Source: Planctomycetota bacterium (GTDB lineage Bacteria; Planctomycetota; UBA8742; UBA2392). From it: a stretch of 64,000 nucleotides of DNA. The notes beneath the pieces are model-generated. The model was not told the DNA's origin and did not search any database. It saw only the letters and a list, made by a program, of their open reading frames with translations. The translations under genes and the position numbers were made by a program. Shown one piece after another: positions 51,685 to 60,389 of the stretch; position 1 is the first letter of the stretch, and each line of letters opens with the position of its first letter. The stretch lies in contig JAHBYA010000001.1 of the NCBI GenBank assembly GCA_019636195.1, positions 372,172 to 436,171 on the forward strand, written 5' to 3'.

Positions 51685-52977
51685 ATGAGCGACTCGATCC
51701 GCACACCCGACGTACACATCAACCTGAACATCCGCGGCATGAAGCCCTCGGCCACGGTCGCGATCAATGAACGCTGCAACGAGCTGATCAAGCAGGGCCG
51801 AGAGGTCTTCAAGCTGGGGCTGGGGCAATCGCCCTTTCCGGTGCCGGGTGTGATCGTTGACGAATTGAAGTCCAACGCGTGGCAGAAGGACTACCTGCCG
51901 GTCAAAGGCCTGCGCCAGTTGCGTGAAGCGGTGGCCGACTACCACCGCCGCGGCGAAGGCTGTGCATCCACCCATGAAGACGTGCTGATCGGGCCGGGCA
52001 GCAAAGAGCTGATGTTTCTGCTGCAACTGGTCTATTACGGCGACATCGTGATCCCGACGCCCGCGTGGGTCAGCTACGCGCCGCAGGCGCGCATCATAGG
52101 GCGCAACGTGCAGTTCCTGCCGACGGAGCCCGCGCACGACTGGCTGATGACCGCGCAACAGCTTGCCGACCATTGCGCCGACGACCCCGACCGCCCGCGC
52201 CTGGTGGTGCTGAACTATCCCAGCAACCCCACCGGCCGCACCTACAGCCCCGAGCAGCTTGAAGAAATCGCAGCCGTGGCCAAGCGCCACAAGCTGCTGA
52301 TCTTGAGCGACGAGATTTACGGCGAGCTGCACCACGAGGGCAAGCACGTCAGCATTTCGCGCTATTACCCGCAGGGCACGATCATCAGCAGCGGATTGTC
52401 CAAGTGGTGCGGCGCAGGCGGCTGGCGGCTTGGCACGTTCACGTTTCCGCGACAGTTGCGCTGGCTGCAGGACGCGATGGCGAGCGTGGCCAGCGAAACC
52501 TACACCAGCACCAGTGCGCCGATCCAGCATGCGGCTGTGCGGGCCTTCAAGGGCGGCACGGAGATTGAGAGATACTTGTGGCGGGCGCGGCGAGTGCTGA
52601 AGCAGCTGGGCGGGTGGATTGCGGGCAACCTTGAGCAGGCGGGCATCAAGACGCTGGCGCCGCAGGGCGCGTTTTACCTGTTTCCGGACTTCGGGCCGCT
52701 GCGTGAGCGGCTGCGCGCGCGCGGCATCACGCGCAGCAACGTGCTTTGCGACCGGCTGCTGGAAGAAACAGGCGTGGCTATTCTGCCGGGCGATGATTTC
52801 GGGCGCCCGCGCGACGAGCTGACGGCGCGGCTGGCGTATGTGGACTTTGACGGCGCGCGCGCCATGAGCGCGCTGGAAAGCGACGAAAACGCGAACGTCG
52901 ATGACGACTTCCTGTTCACGCATTGCCCGAACGTGCTGAACGCGACAAAGCGAATCTGCGCCTGGGCGGCGGCCTGA
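51685..52977 (+). CDS. Class I/II pyridoxal-phosphate aminotransferase
   Basis: 430 residues. PLP-fold motifs are in order: GLGQSPFPVPG, KDYLPVKGLRQLREAVADY, NYPSNPTGRTY, SDEIYGELHH and the Schiff-base Lys in SSGLSKWCGAGGWRLG. A conserved Arg lies near the C-terminus (TARLAYVDFD). The pattern fits the aspartate/aromatic-type AAT-I group; the exact amino donor is not clear. The ATG at 51685 has no strong ribosome site; a long upstream extension is not credible. The C-terminal 25 residues (ENANVDDDFLFTHCPNVLNA) look like an added tail. Confidence 0.88.
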   Translation: MSDSIRTPDVHINLNIRGMKPSATVAINERCNELIKQGREVFKLGLGQSPFPVPGVIVDELKSNAWQKDYLPVKGLRQLREAVADYHRRGEGCASTHEDVLIGPGSKELMFLLQLVYYGDIVIPTPAWVSYAPQARIIGRNVQFLPTEPAHDWLMTAQQLADHCADDPDRPRLVVLNYPSNPTGRTYSPEQLEEIAAVAKRHKLLILSDEIYGELHHEGKHVSISRYYPQGTIISSGLSKWCGAGGWRLGTFTFPRQLRWLQDAMASVASETYTSTSAPIQHAAVRAFKGGTEIERYLWRARRVLKQLGGWIAGNLEQAGIKTLAPQGAFYLFPDFGPLRERLRARGITRSNVLCDRLLEETGVAILPGDDFGRPRDELTARLAYVDFDGARAMSALESDENANVDDDFLFTHCPNVLNATKRICAWAAA

Positions 52978-53101
52978 GCTGTCAGTTTGCGAGAACGCGC
53001 GCCACCCGCTGCGCTTTCTGATCCGCGAAAGCGTCCCGCAATCCAGTCCCTGCCATGCACCGCGCAAGGGTATCCTTGCCTCGGGCATCTTGGGGCTGAC
53101 C

Positions 53102-55708
53102 ATGCGATTGCGCCTGAGCATTGCTGTATGGCTGACCTTGGCCGTCCTGATTTCCAGCCACGGGCAGGACCGACCGAACAAGGACTCCGCCGGGGTGGTC
53201 GAGGGCTGGCAGGAGTTGAAAGAGGGCCCTGCACCCGCAGCCAGTGACCTTGAGGATGCCCAGCGGCGTGTGGCGGCGTTGTCGGCTGACGACATCGCTG
53301 CGATTGATTGCCTGCGCTTTCTGCTGCGGCCGGAATGGACTCGCGAGCTGTTCCCGCACATTGAACTGCCCCGCCGCGTGCAGCTCCTTTCACTGCACGG
53401 CCAAGGCCCGCTTTCTACAGAAGAAGTTCACCGCCTTTGGGCACTGTTGCAGGCAGGCTACCCGGCTGACGAGCACCTGCTTGCGGCGCTGGACCGCCTC
53501 GCCAAAACCCCGGCCGATCCTGTTGACGGTTGGCTTGACCAGCCGCTGGCACTGATGCTGGCCTGCCGCGCGGCGCTGCATCGCCAAGCGGGAAAGCGCA
53601 AAGAGCTGGAGGATGCGATCCGCGACACTTGGAAAGCGCTGGAGCCACTGCTGAAGCAAGTGGGCGAAAAGCAGTTTCAGTACCGCCCGCGGACCACCTG
53701 CACCCTGTCAACCGTTCTGATCTGGCGCATTGCAACGGAGTACAAGCTGAAGGTCCCGCGCGACTTCATCGACTATGACATTGAACAGGCCTTCAAGGCC
53801 CTCAAGAGTCGCACCGGCAACGAGGCGACCGAGCCGCGCGAAGCGGGCCCGCTGGGGCTGATCGCGGCGATCAGCCTGGCCGCTGACGCCCAGCCCAGGT
53901 GTGAAGCAGCGCGCACCATACTGCGCGACGAAAAGGAGCTGCTGCGAGACAAGCTGCGGTACACAGCGCGCCTGTGCGAACGGAACGGCTTACGGTCAAG
54001 TCTGCTGTCGCTGATCCAGTCCGTATCGCCGGACCTGACCCCCACCGGCATGACGGCTGAGCAATGGAGCACATGGAAGTCCAGGCACGTTCGGTATCTG
54101 CCGGCATCAAACGGGGCGGTGCTGGCGTTACGCTCGCATGACCTGCGGCCGCGCTCTAACCGGTGGCGGTACACCGAGTTCAACACCACGGTTCACGACT
54201 CGGGCGACATGGATTTTCGACTCAAGACACGTGACCAGGAGCGGGTCAGCAGCACAGCGCTGACTCTGATCGGCCTGAGCGGCGGGTTGCTGCCGCCGCC
54301 GCCCGGGCGCCGCCACAAGCCGCTGATCCGCTGGACGCCGGAGGAACTGGACGGGCTGATGCGTGCGCGCACCACAATCGCAGCCGCAGAACACAACCGG
54401 CTCACGCGCGAACTGAAGCAATGGGTGCCGGAGGCGATCGGCACCGGGTGCGAGCAGCTTGTGAGTTCGCAGCGCGCGGATGGCGGCGTGTATCCCGACC
54501 CCATGAAGTTCCGCAACGAGATGCTGACGGGCGGAAAACCCAGGGACTTTCAACTGTCCTACTCGGCGCTTGCGGGACTGGCCCTTCTGCACGGGGGCTA
54601 TGATCGGGACGGGCCGGTAATCCGGGGCATCGTCAAGTACATCGAGGCCGGCGCCACGGAACTGGGCGAGCGACAGGTTTACCAGGCAGCCTGCGTGCTG
54701 TTGTTCCTTCAGCGGTACTACCTGCCTGAGCAGAAGCAGGCGCTGGCTGCAACGGCGCCGCAGGCGGTGCGTGAGGCACGCGCCAATGTGTGGCAGAGCA
54801 TCCCGGCGCGGCACCAGACGCTGATCAATGACCTCGCCCGCACGATCGAGGACTCGCGGATCGCGCATGGAATGGCTTGGGCGTACTCGCCCCAAACGGC
54901 AGCCGAGTGGCGCAAACACCACACCGCGCGAAAAGAGCCGGTGCCGTGGTCGCAGGGCGACAACTCAAACGCACAGTATGCGATGCTGGGGCTGTGGTGT
55001 TCGTCGCTGCTCGGCAGAACTACAAAGGCCGAGTACTTCGAAAGTGAAGTGCAACGCCTTGCACAGGAATGTCTGCCGTTGAAGGGAGCCAGCCCCGTGC
55101 CATTGAAGCCGCCAACTCCGCAGTCTGAATCGAGTATGCGGCCGGGTGTTACGCTGGCAGCCGAAGACACGGCGCCAGTGGTCGGCTGGGCGTACCAGGC
55201 CGGCACATTTGCCCACCGCGACAAGTCCGCAACGCCTGCCATGACGGCCGGCATGCTCGGCACATTGAAGATCGCAATCAGCGAGTTGCGCGTGCAGGCA
55301 GCGCTGACGCCGCAGCTTGAGCGCACGGGAGAGCGCCTGGCGGCGGGCGCGTTGGGATTTCTGTCTGAGTGCATCGCCGACGATGTGGAAGGTGATGAGC
55401 ATTCCTTTTCGGGCTGGGACCGCTACCTGTACTTCTGGGGCCCGACATACTCGCTGTACTCAGTTGAGCGCGCCTGCATGCTGGCGGGCGTCAGAGTGCT
55501 GTATGGCAACGAAGACTGGTACCGCTCCGGGGCGCTGTACCTCAAGCGCAACTTGACGAGTCAAGGCGGGTGGGACGTGTCCGTGCTGGCAACGGCCTGG
55601 GTGGTGCTGTTTCTGAAACGCGCAATCCCGGCACAACCCCTGCCGCCGCCTGAAAGCGCCGACCCCGTGACCGGGCCAAAAGACGGCGCAGCCAGGCCGG
55701 GCGACTGA
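53102..55708 (+). CDS. Secreted toroid (squalene-cyclase/prenyltransferase-like) protein
   Basis: 868 residues with a signal peptide (MRLRLSIAVWLTLAVLISSHGQ). The second half has repeated alpha-alpha toroid motifs of the terpenoid-cyclase/prenyltransferase fold: QLVSSQRADGGVYPDPM, LSYSALAGLALLHGGYDRDG, NAQYAMLGLWCSSLLG, TPAMTAGMLGTLKI, and NLTSQGGWDVSVLATAW followed by VVLFLKRAI. No DxDD or DCTAE-type catalytic motif is visible, so it is unlikely to be a cyclase. Secreted toroid proteins of this kind are common in planctomycetes and have no assigned role. Confidence 0.78.
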   Translation: MRLRLSIAVWLTLAVLISSHGQDRPNKDSAGVVEGWQELKEGPAPAASDLEDAQRRVAALSADDIAAIDCLRFLLRPEWTRELFPHIELPRRVQLLSLHGQGPLSTEEVHRLWALLQAGYPADEHLLAALDRLAKTPADPVDGWLDQPLALMLACRAALHRQAGKRKELEDAIRDTWKALEPLLKQVGEKQFQYRPRTTCTLSTVLIWRIATEYKLKVPRDFIDYDIEQAFKALKSRTGNEATEPREAGPLGLIAAISLAADAQPRCEAARTILRDEKELLRDKLRYTARLCERNGLRSSLLSLIQSVSPDLTPTGMTAEQWSTWKSRHVRYLPASNGAVLALRSHDLRPRSNRWRYTEFNTTVHDSGDMDFRLKTRDQERVSSTALTLIGLSGGLLPPPPGRRHKPLIRWTPEELDGLMRARTTIAAAEHNRLTRELKQWVPEAIGTGCEQLVSSQRADGGVYPDPMKFRNEMLTGGKPRDFQLSYSALAGLALLHGGYDRDGPVIRGIVKYIEAGATELGERQVYQAACVLLFLQRYYLPEQKQALAATAPQAVREARANVWQSIPARHQTLINDLARTIEDSRIAHGMAWAYSPQTAAEWRKHHTARKEPVPWSQGDNSNAQYAMLGLWCSSLLGRTTKAEYFESEVQRLAQECLPLKGASPVPLKPPTPQSESSMRPGVTLAAEDTAPVVGWAYQAGTFAHRDKSATPAMTAGMLGTLKIAISELRVQAALTPQLERTGERLAAGALGFLSECIADDVEGDEHSFSGWDRYLYFWGPTYSLYSVERACMLAGVRVLYGNEDWYRSGALYLKRNLTSQGGWDVSVLATAWVVLFLKRAIPAQPLPPPESADPVTGPKDGAARPGD

Positions 55709-55751
55709 CCCTGCCAAGCCGAGCCGGGCACCTTGGCGGTGTCGCATGTTC

Positions 55752-58700
55752 CTAGCGGTAGGGGCGGGCGGGCATCTCTTCGTCGGCGGCGCGGATGCCA
55801 AGGCTTGACGTGTCAAGAGTCAGCGCAAGTTCTTCGTAGTCCCAGCTTGTCTTGCCGTCATTGAGCAGCAGCACGCCCGGCGCGACCTGCATGGGCTGCG
55901 GGTTGCCCGCTTCATCGCGCCGGTAGCGGCGCAGCTTCACCTCAAACCGGCCCTCCACGCCCGACAGCGCCGCCCGCAGCTCGTCGCGGTTGCCTACCGG
56001 CTTGCCCGCCACGCTTAGCAGCACGTCCCCCACCGCCAGGCCGGCGGAGTGCGCCGCCCCGCCCTCCGCTACTTCTGTGATGCGCAGCACCGGCCGGCGC
56101 AGATGCCCCGACCATTGCGGGTGCCGCTGCGCCCACCAGCCCGCGAAGTTCACCTCGCCGGGGTGTGGCGTCTTGACCTCGGCGCGCGGCCGCGCCGGGA
56201 AGTAGCGGCGCACCGCATGCCCGTCCTGCTGCGTGTCTGCATAGCGCCAGCCCTCAAACGCCAGCTCGCGCTCAAGGCCGTGGCGGGTGATCTCGGCGCT
56301 GCGCCGTGCCCGCGCCGCGCCCAGCACCGGCGGCACGCCCCCGCCCGGCCAGCCCGGCGCCGTGCGCGCGCGGAACTCTTTCTCCGGCACGACCAGCCCG
56401 GTCGCGCCCTCCACGCGCCTGATCAGGTTGGCCCGGTCTTCTTCAAGGCTGGCCAACGACCACACCCGCACGCTGTCGTCCTGGCTGCCCGAGATCATGG
56501 TCGCGCCGTCCGGGCTGACCGCCGCCCGCGTCACCGTCTCGGTGTGGCCCTTCAGCACAGCCAGCGGCGCGCCGTCCACCGTCCGCCAGATGCGCAGCGT
56601 GCGGTCTTGGCTGGCACTGACGACGTAGCGGCCGTCGGGCGAAAAGCGCGCGGCAAACACCGCCCCGTCGTGGCCGGCCAGCGCCCGCACAGGCGTGGCG
56701 GTGGCGGTTTCAAACAGCTCGACCAGCCGGTTGGTGGCAGCGGTGGCGAACAGCGCGCCGTTGGGCGAAAAGCGCACGCCGAAGGCATACCCGCCCTGAA
56801 GCGAAAACTCATGCGTCACCGCGCCATCCGAGACGCGACTGACGCGCACGCTGCCGTCGTTGGCGCAAGTCACGCACAGGCTGCCGTCGGGCGAAAGGTC
56901 GGTGCCCATTACGTACTGGGAGTGTCTTCCGACTTGCCTGACTTCCTTGTAGGTGGCGGCGTCAATGATGTGCGCCTGCCGGTAATGCGCGTACGCAAAA
57001 GTGCCGGCTGCACGGCAGACCGCGACATCCAGGCAGATGTCGCCGTTGTTCAGGTGCGCAAGCTGCTCGCCGGTGGTTGCGTTCCAGACATACACGCCCG
57101 AGGTGCCGGCGGCGACCACGCGGTCTTCGTCAAGAAAGTCCGCCGAGAAAAACCGCGCCATCAGCACCGAAAAGCGCCGCAATTGCCTGCGCGTGGCGGC
57201 TTCCCACAAGATCACGCTGCCGTCCCAGCTTGCGGTCAGGACGCGGTTGCCGCCCGGCGAATAGCGCACGTCCATCACGTCCATCGTGTGCGTCGTGATC
57301 GCCGACTCGTCGGCGGCCGGCAGCGCCCACACCCGCACGTCGCCGTCGGCGGTGCGGGCGCAGAACTCGCGGCCATCCGGGCTGAACGCGACCGACGTCG
57401 GCCAGCTGTCAAAGCCGCCCAGCACGGCGCGCTCATGCCCCAGCGTGAAGTCCCACAGCCGCAGAGTGCCGTCTGTCGACGACGTCAGCAGGTAACGCCC
57501 GTCGGGGCTGAAGGCAGCGTTGACGGCGAGGCTCGTGTGCAGCTTGAGCGTGTGCAGCACATTCAGCGTGCTGCCGTCGCGGATGCGCACCTCGCCCTGC
57601 ATGGTGCAGCACGCGACCTTGCTGCCGTCGGGCGACCAGGCGGTAAACGTCTCGTTGCTGGCGTCAAGGCTGACCAGCGTGCGCACCAGCTTGCGGGTGC
57701 GCAGGTCAAACACGCGCACGAACAGGTCATCGAGCATCGGGCTGGCGGCCAGCAAGGTAAGCCCGTCCGGGCTGAACGCGAGGTTTACGTACACGCTGCC
57801 CGCCTTTTCTTCGCAGACACCGACCTTGCGCAGGCCGCGCGTCGCAAACAGGTGGATGCGTTCTTCGCAGGCGGCCAGCGTTTCGCCGTCGGGGCTGTAG
57901 GCAAGCCCGCCGACGCCGCGGCCCAGCTCGGCATAGCGGAAGCCTTCCTCACGCGGCAGGCCTGTGGACGGGTCAAGGTCAAAGGTCATCACCTGGCCGC
58001 GCATGTTGCCGATCGCAAGCTCGGTGCCGGCCGGGTGCAGCGCTACGCTGAGCACGTTCGACGGCTGTACGCGGAAGCGCGCGGCCGTTTCGCCGCTGCG
58101 TATGTCGTAGAAAAGCACATGCCCGTCGGGCATGCCGGTCACAATGAAGCGCCCGTCGGGCGTGTAGCGCACGGGGTAAAACTCAAAGATCTCGGGGATG
58201 CGGCCGATGTTGCCGGGGAAGTGCCACAACTGCGGCAGCACGCCGTCCCAGGCCATGATCGCGCCGCGCGCCTCGGGTTGCTCAGAGGCGCGCAACGCGG
58301 CGGCGGCAAACGCCAGCGCGCCGTTGTGGTCGCGCTCGCGCGTGGCCAGCCGGATGCGCATGGCGTAGGCGTCGGCCAGCGTCTGGTCCCAGCCTTCCAG
58401 GGCGCGCTGCTTTGCGGCGGTTTCGTTGCGGGCGGCTTCTTCGGCTTGTTCGGCTTTGCGCTGCGCGGTGCGGGCCTCGGCGGCCTGGTCTTCGGCGCGG
58501 GTTTTCTGGTCGCGGGCGCTGCGTTCAGCGATGCGGGCTTCCTGGTACGCGAGCTCGGCGTCGCGGCGCGACATCTCGGCGCTGGCGCGCTGGCGGTCGC
58601 TTTCTTCGCGTTCGCTGCGCAGGCTCATGTAGTGCCACACCGCGCCGCTGATCAGCAGCCAGAACACCGCCATCGCGGCAATCACGCCCTTCTTGTTGCG

Positions 58701-60149
58701 GTGCACCCAGCGCGCCACCAGCTCGCGCGTGCTGTACGAATAGCTGCTGATCGTGCGCCCGTCGCGGAAGGCCTTGATTTCGCTGGCGAACTCGCGGGCG
58801 CTTTTCAGGCGCTCGGATTTTTCTTTCGCCATCGCGCGCTCGACCAGCGCGTTGAGCTCGGGCGGCACGTCGGGGGCAATGGCGCTCAACCGCAGCGGCT
58901 TGCTGTGCACCACCTGCTGGATGATCAGCGCGGCCACCGGCGCCTCAAAGGGCGGGCGGCCTGACAAGATCTGATACAGCACACAGCCCAGCGCGTACAC
59001 GTCGCTTTGTTCGTCGATTTCGTCAAGCTCGCCGCGCGCCTGCTCAGGCGCCATGTACGCGGGCGTGCCGACGATGCTGCCGTCAAGCGTAAGCTGCTCG
59101 CTGTCCTTGGCGACGATGCTCTGGCTGAGATAGCGCGTGCTTGCCGCAAGCTGGTCGCGCACTGTGTCTTCCTGGCCGCGCACGCGGGCAAGGCCCCAGT
59201 CCAGCACCACGGTTTCGCCGTATTCGCCGATCATGACGTTTTCCGGCTTGAGGTCGCGGTGCACGACGCCCTTGCTGTGCGCAAACGCGAGCGCGTTGCA
59301 CACGTCCACGAAGTTGTCCAGCAGCTTCAGGCGCGCGGCAAACTTCTCCTTTTTGTTCAGCGAGGGGTCGCGCTCAATCTCGGTCAGGCGCGTTGCCAGC
59401 GTAACGCCGCGCACAAAGCGCATCGTGTAGTACAGGCTGTCGTCTTCGTTCTTGCCGATTTCATAGACACTGACGATGTTCGGGTGCTCAAGCTGGCCGG
59501 TGACCTTGGCCTCACGCAGAAAGCGCTCGGTCAGCCCGCGGCTGATCTCGGTATTGCCGGGGGTGCTGGCGCCCGCCCGTCTTGACGGCAGCAGCTCTTT
59601 CAGCGCCACGTCGCGGCCGACTACGTTATCGCGCGCGATCAGAATGCGCCCCATGCCGCCGCGGGCGTGTTCCTTTTCAATCGTGTAGCGCTCGTCGCGC
59701 GCCACCGCGCGCAGGATCTGGCTGCTGGGTTTTTTTGTGGTGACGGCGTCCTTGGGGCGGTGCGTGGGCTGGTTGCTGTCGCGCTGCTGCGCGGCATCGA
59801 TCATTTCATACAGGTCATCGTCCGGTGCCACGTGGCGCGTCGGGCTGATGCTCAGCAGCGTATCGCGGATGCTGGCTGTGTCGCCGTTGGCGCCGCGCAG
59901 CACGGCAATCGCTGACGCCACGCCGCTGTCCACCTTCAGGTCGTCCAGCCCTTTGCCGTTCCGCAGGCGCTCGGCGATGGCATCCACCAGCCCTGGCGCA
60001 ATCGCCACCGTCCCGCCGTCAAACTCGTCGGCTTCGGGCAGGTACTCGGCTTGCCCGGCGGCGATCAGCTCGGCAGCCTGCTCGGGCGTGAGCCTGCCCT
60101 CGCGCACCGCAAGCACAGCCGCAATCACGCCTCTGGAAAGTTCGCGCAT
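55752..60149 (-). CDS. Giant Ser/Thr kinase with TM, WD40 repeats and C-terminal PDZ domain
   Basis: 1465 residues. The N-terminal module (AVLAVREGRLTPEQAAELI) is shared with the kinase at 46888. The kinase domain spans about 154-460: ARGGMGRIL at 162-170, Lys184, HRDLKPEN at 297-304, DWG at 317-319 in place of DFG, and GTPAYMAPEQAR. A membrane helix is at about 488-508, followed by a coiled coil rich in Glu/Ala/Arg (AEMSRRDAELAYQEARIAER). About 13 WD40 units follow (FSPDGRYLLTSSTDGTLRLW is typical), enough for two propellers. A PDZ domain (VAEGGAAHSAGLAVGDVLLS) lies near the C-terminus. The periplasmic propeller probably senses or binds partners; the ligand is unknown. Confidence 0.94.
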   Translation of the reverse strand: MRELSRGVIAAVLAVREGRLTPEQAAELIAAGQAEYLPEADEFDGGTVAIAPGLVDAIAERLRNGKGLDDLKVDSGVASAIAVLRGANGDTASIRDTLLSISPTRHVAPDDDLYEMIDAAQQRDSNQPTHRPKDAVTTKKPSSQILRAVARDERYTIEKEHARGGMGRILIARDNVVGRDVALKELLPSRRAGASTPGNTEISRGLTERFLREAKVTGQLEHPNIVSVYEIGKNEDDSLYYTMRFVRGVTLATRLTEIERDPSLNKKEKFAARLKLLDNFVDVCNALAFAHSKGVVHRDLKPENVMIGEYGETVVLDWGLARVRGQEDTVRDQLAASTRYLSQSIVAKDSEQLTLDGSIVGTPAYMAPEQARGELDEIDEQSDVYALGCVLYQILSGRPPFEAPVAALIIQQVVHSKPLRLSAIAPDVPPELNALVERAMAKEKSERLKSAREFASEIKAFRDGRTISSYSYSTRELVARWVHRNKKGVIAAMAVFWLLISGAVWHYMSLRSEREESDRQRASAEMSRRDAELAYQEARIAERSARDQKTRAEDQAAEARTAQRKAEQAEEAARNETAAKQRALEGWDQTLADAYAMRIRLATRERDHNGALAFAAAALRASEQPEARGAIMAWDGVLPQLWHFPGNIGRIPEIFEFYPVRYTPDGRFIVTGMPDGHVLFYDIRSGETAARFRVQPSNVLSVALHPAGTELAIGNMRGQVMTFDLDPSTGLPREEGFRYAELGRGVGGLAYSPDGETLAACEERIHLFATRGLRKVGVCEEKAGSVYVNLAFSPDGLTLLAASPMLDDLFVRVFDLRTRKLVRTLVSLDASNETFTAWSPDGSKVACCTMQGEVRIRDGSTLNVLHTLKLHTSLAVNAAFSPDGRYLLTSSTDGTLRLWDFTLGHERAVLGGFDSWPTSVAFSPDGREFCARTADGDVRVWALPAADESAITTHTMDVMDVRYSPGGNRVLTASWDGSVILWEAATRRQLRRFSVLMARFFSADFLDEDRVVAAGTSGVYVWNATTGEQLAHLNNGDICLDVAVCRAAGTFAYAHYRQAHIIDAATYKEVRQVGRHSQYVMGTDLSPDGSLCVTCANDGSVRVSRVSDGAVTHEFSLQGGYAFGVRFSPNGALFATAATNRLVELFETATATPVRALAGHDGAVFAARFSPDGRYVVSASQDRTLRIWRTVDGAPLAVLKGHTETVTRAAVSPDGATMISGSQDDSVRVWSLASLEEDRANLIRRVEGATGLVVPEKEFRARTAPGWPGGGVPPVLGAARARRSAEITRHGLERELAFEGWRYADTQQDGHAVRRYFPARPRAEVKTPHPGEVNFAGWWAQRHPQWSGHLRRPVLRITEVAEGGAAHSAGLAVGDVLLSVAGKPVGNRDELRAALSGVEGRFEVKLRRYRRDEAGNPQPMQVAPGVLLLNDGKTSWDYEELALTLDTSSLGIRAADEEMPARPYR

Positions 60150-60389
60150 GGGGGTGTTTTAAGGGGGTTTGCGCCAATTGCCAGCAATGGCCGCGCCTGA
60201 TGCCACAAAAGCGCTGCCGCGGCGCTGCAAAGCACCGGTAATCGCCAGGCGCGAAACTCCGCACAGGCCATTGGTCACTGACGGGTACGGTTTGCGGAGC
60301 CCGGCGCGCCTTAATCATTTCTTTGTACGCCCTTAACCTGCCCGTGCGCCTTGCTATGTTGCCGCGCTGAGAACCGGAGCCGCCGGCCA

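Noticed and set aside
51307..53361. An N-terminal extension of the secreted protein at 50311 back to 53361
   Set aside because: It runs antisense to the aminotransferase gene, which has intact PLP motifs. The internal ATG at 51306 begins a proper signal peptide.
56049..58964. A 971-codon open frame antisense to the WD40 region of the giant kinase
   Set aside because: The opposite strand encodes clear WD40 repeats with conserved spacing. The antisense product is low-complexity (Arg/His/Ala/Val-rich), as expected from high third-position GC.
55752..60149. The DWG in place of DFG as a sign of a dead kinase
   Set aside because: The metal-binding Asp, the HRD loop, the Lys and the Gly loop are all intact. 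DWG is a variant I recall from many bacterial PknB-type kinases, so activity is likely kept.
60150..60389. A tRNA or small RNA gene in the gap before the phosphate transporter
   Set aside because: Short GC hairpins (agcgctgccgcggcgct) exist, but no T-loop GTTCRANNC or cloverleaf could be formed.
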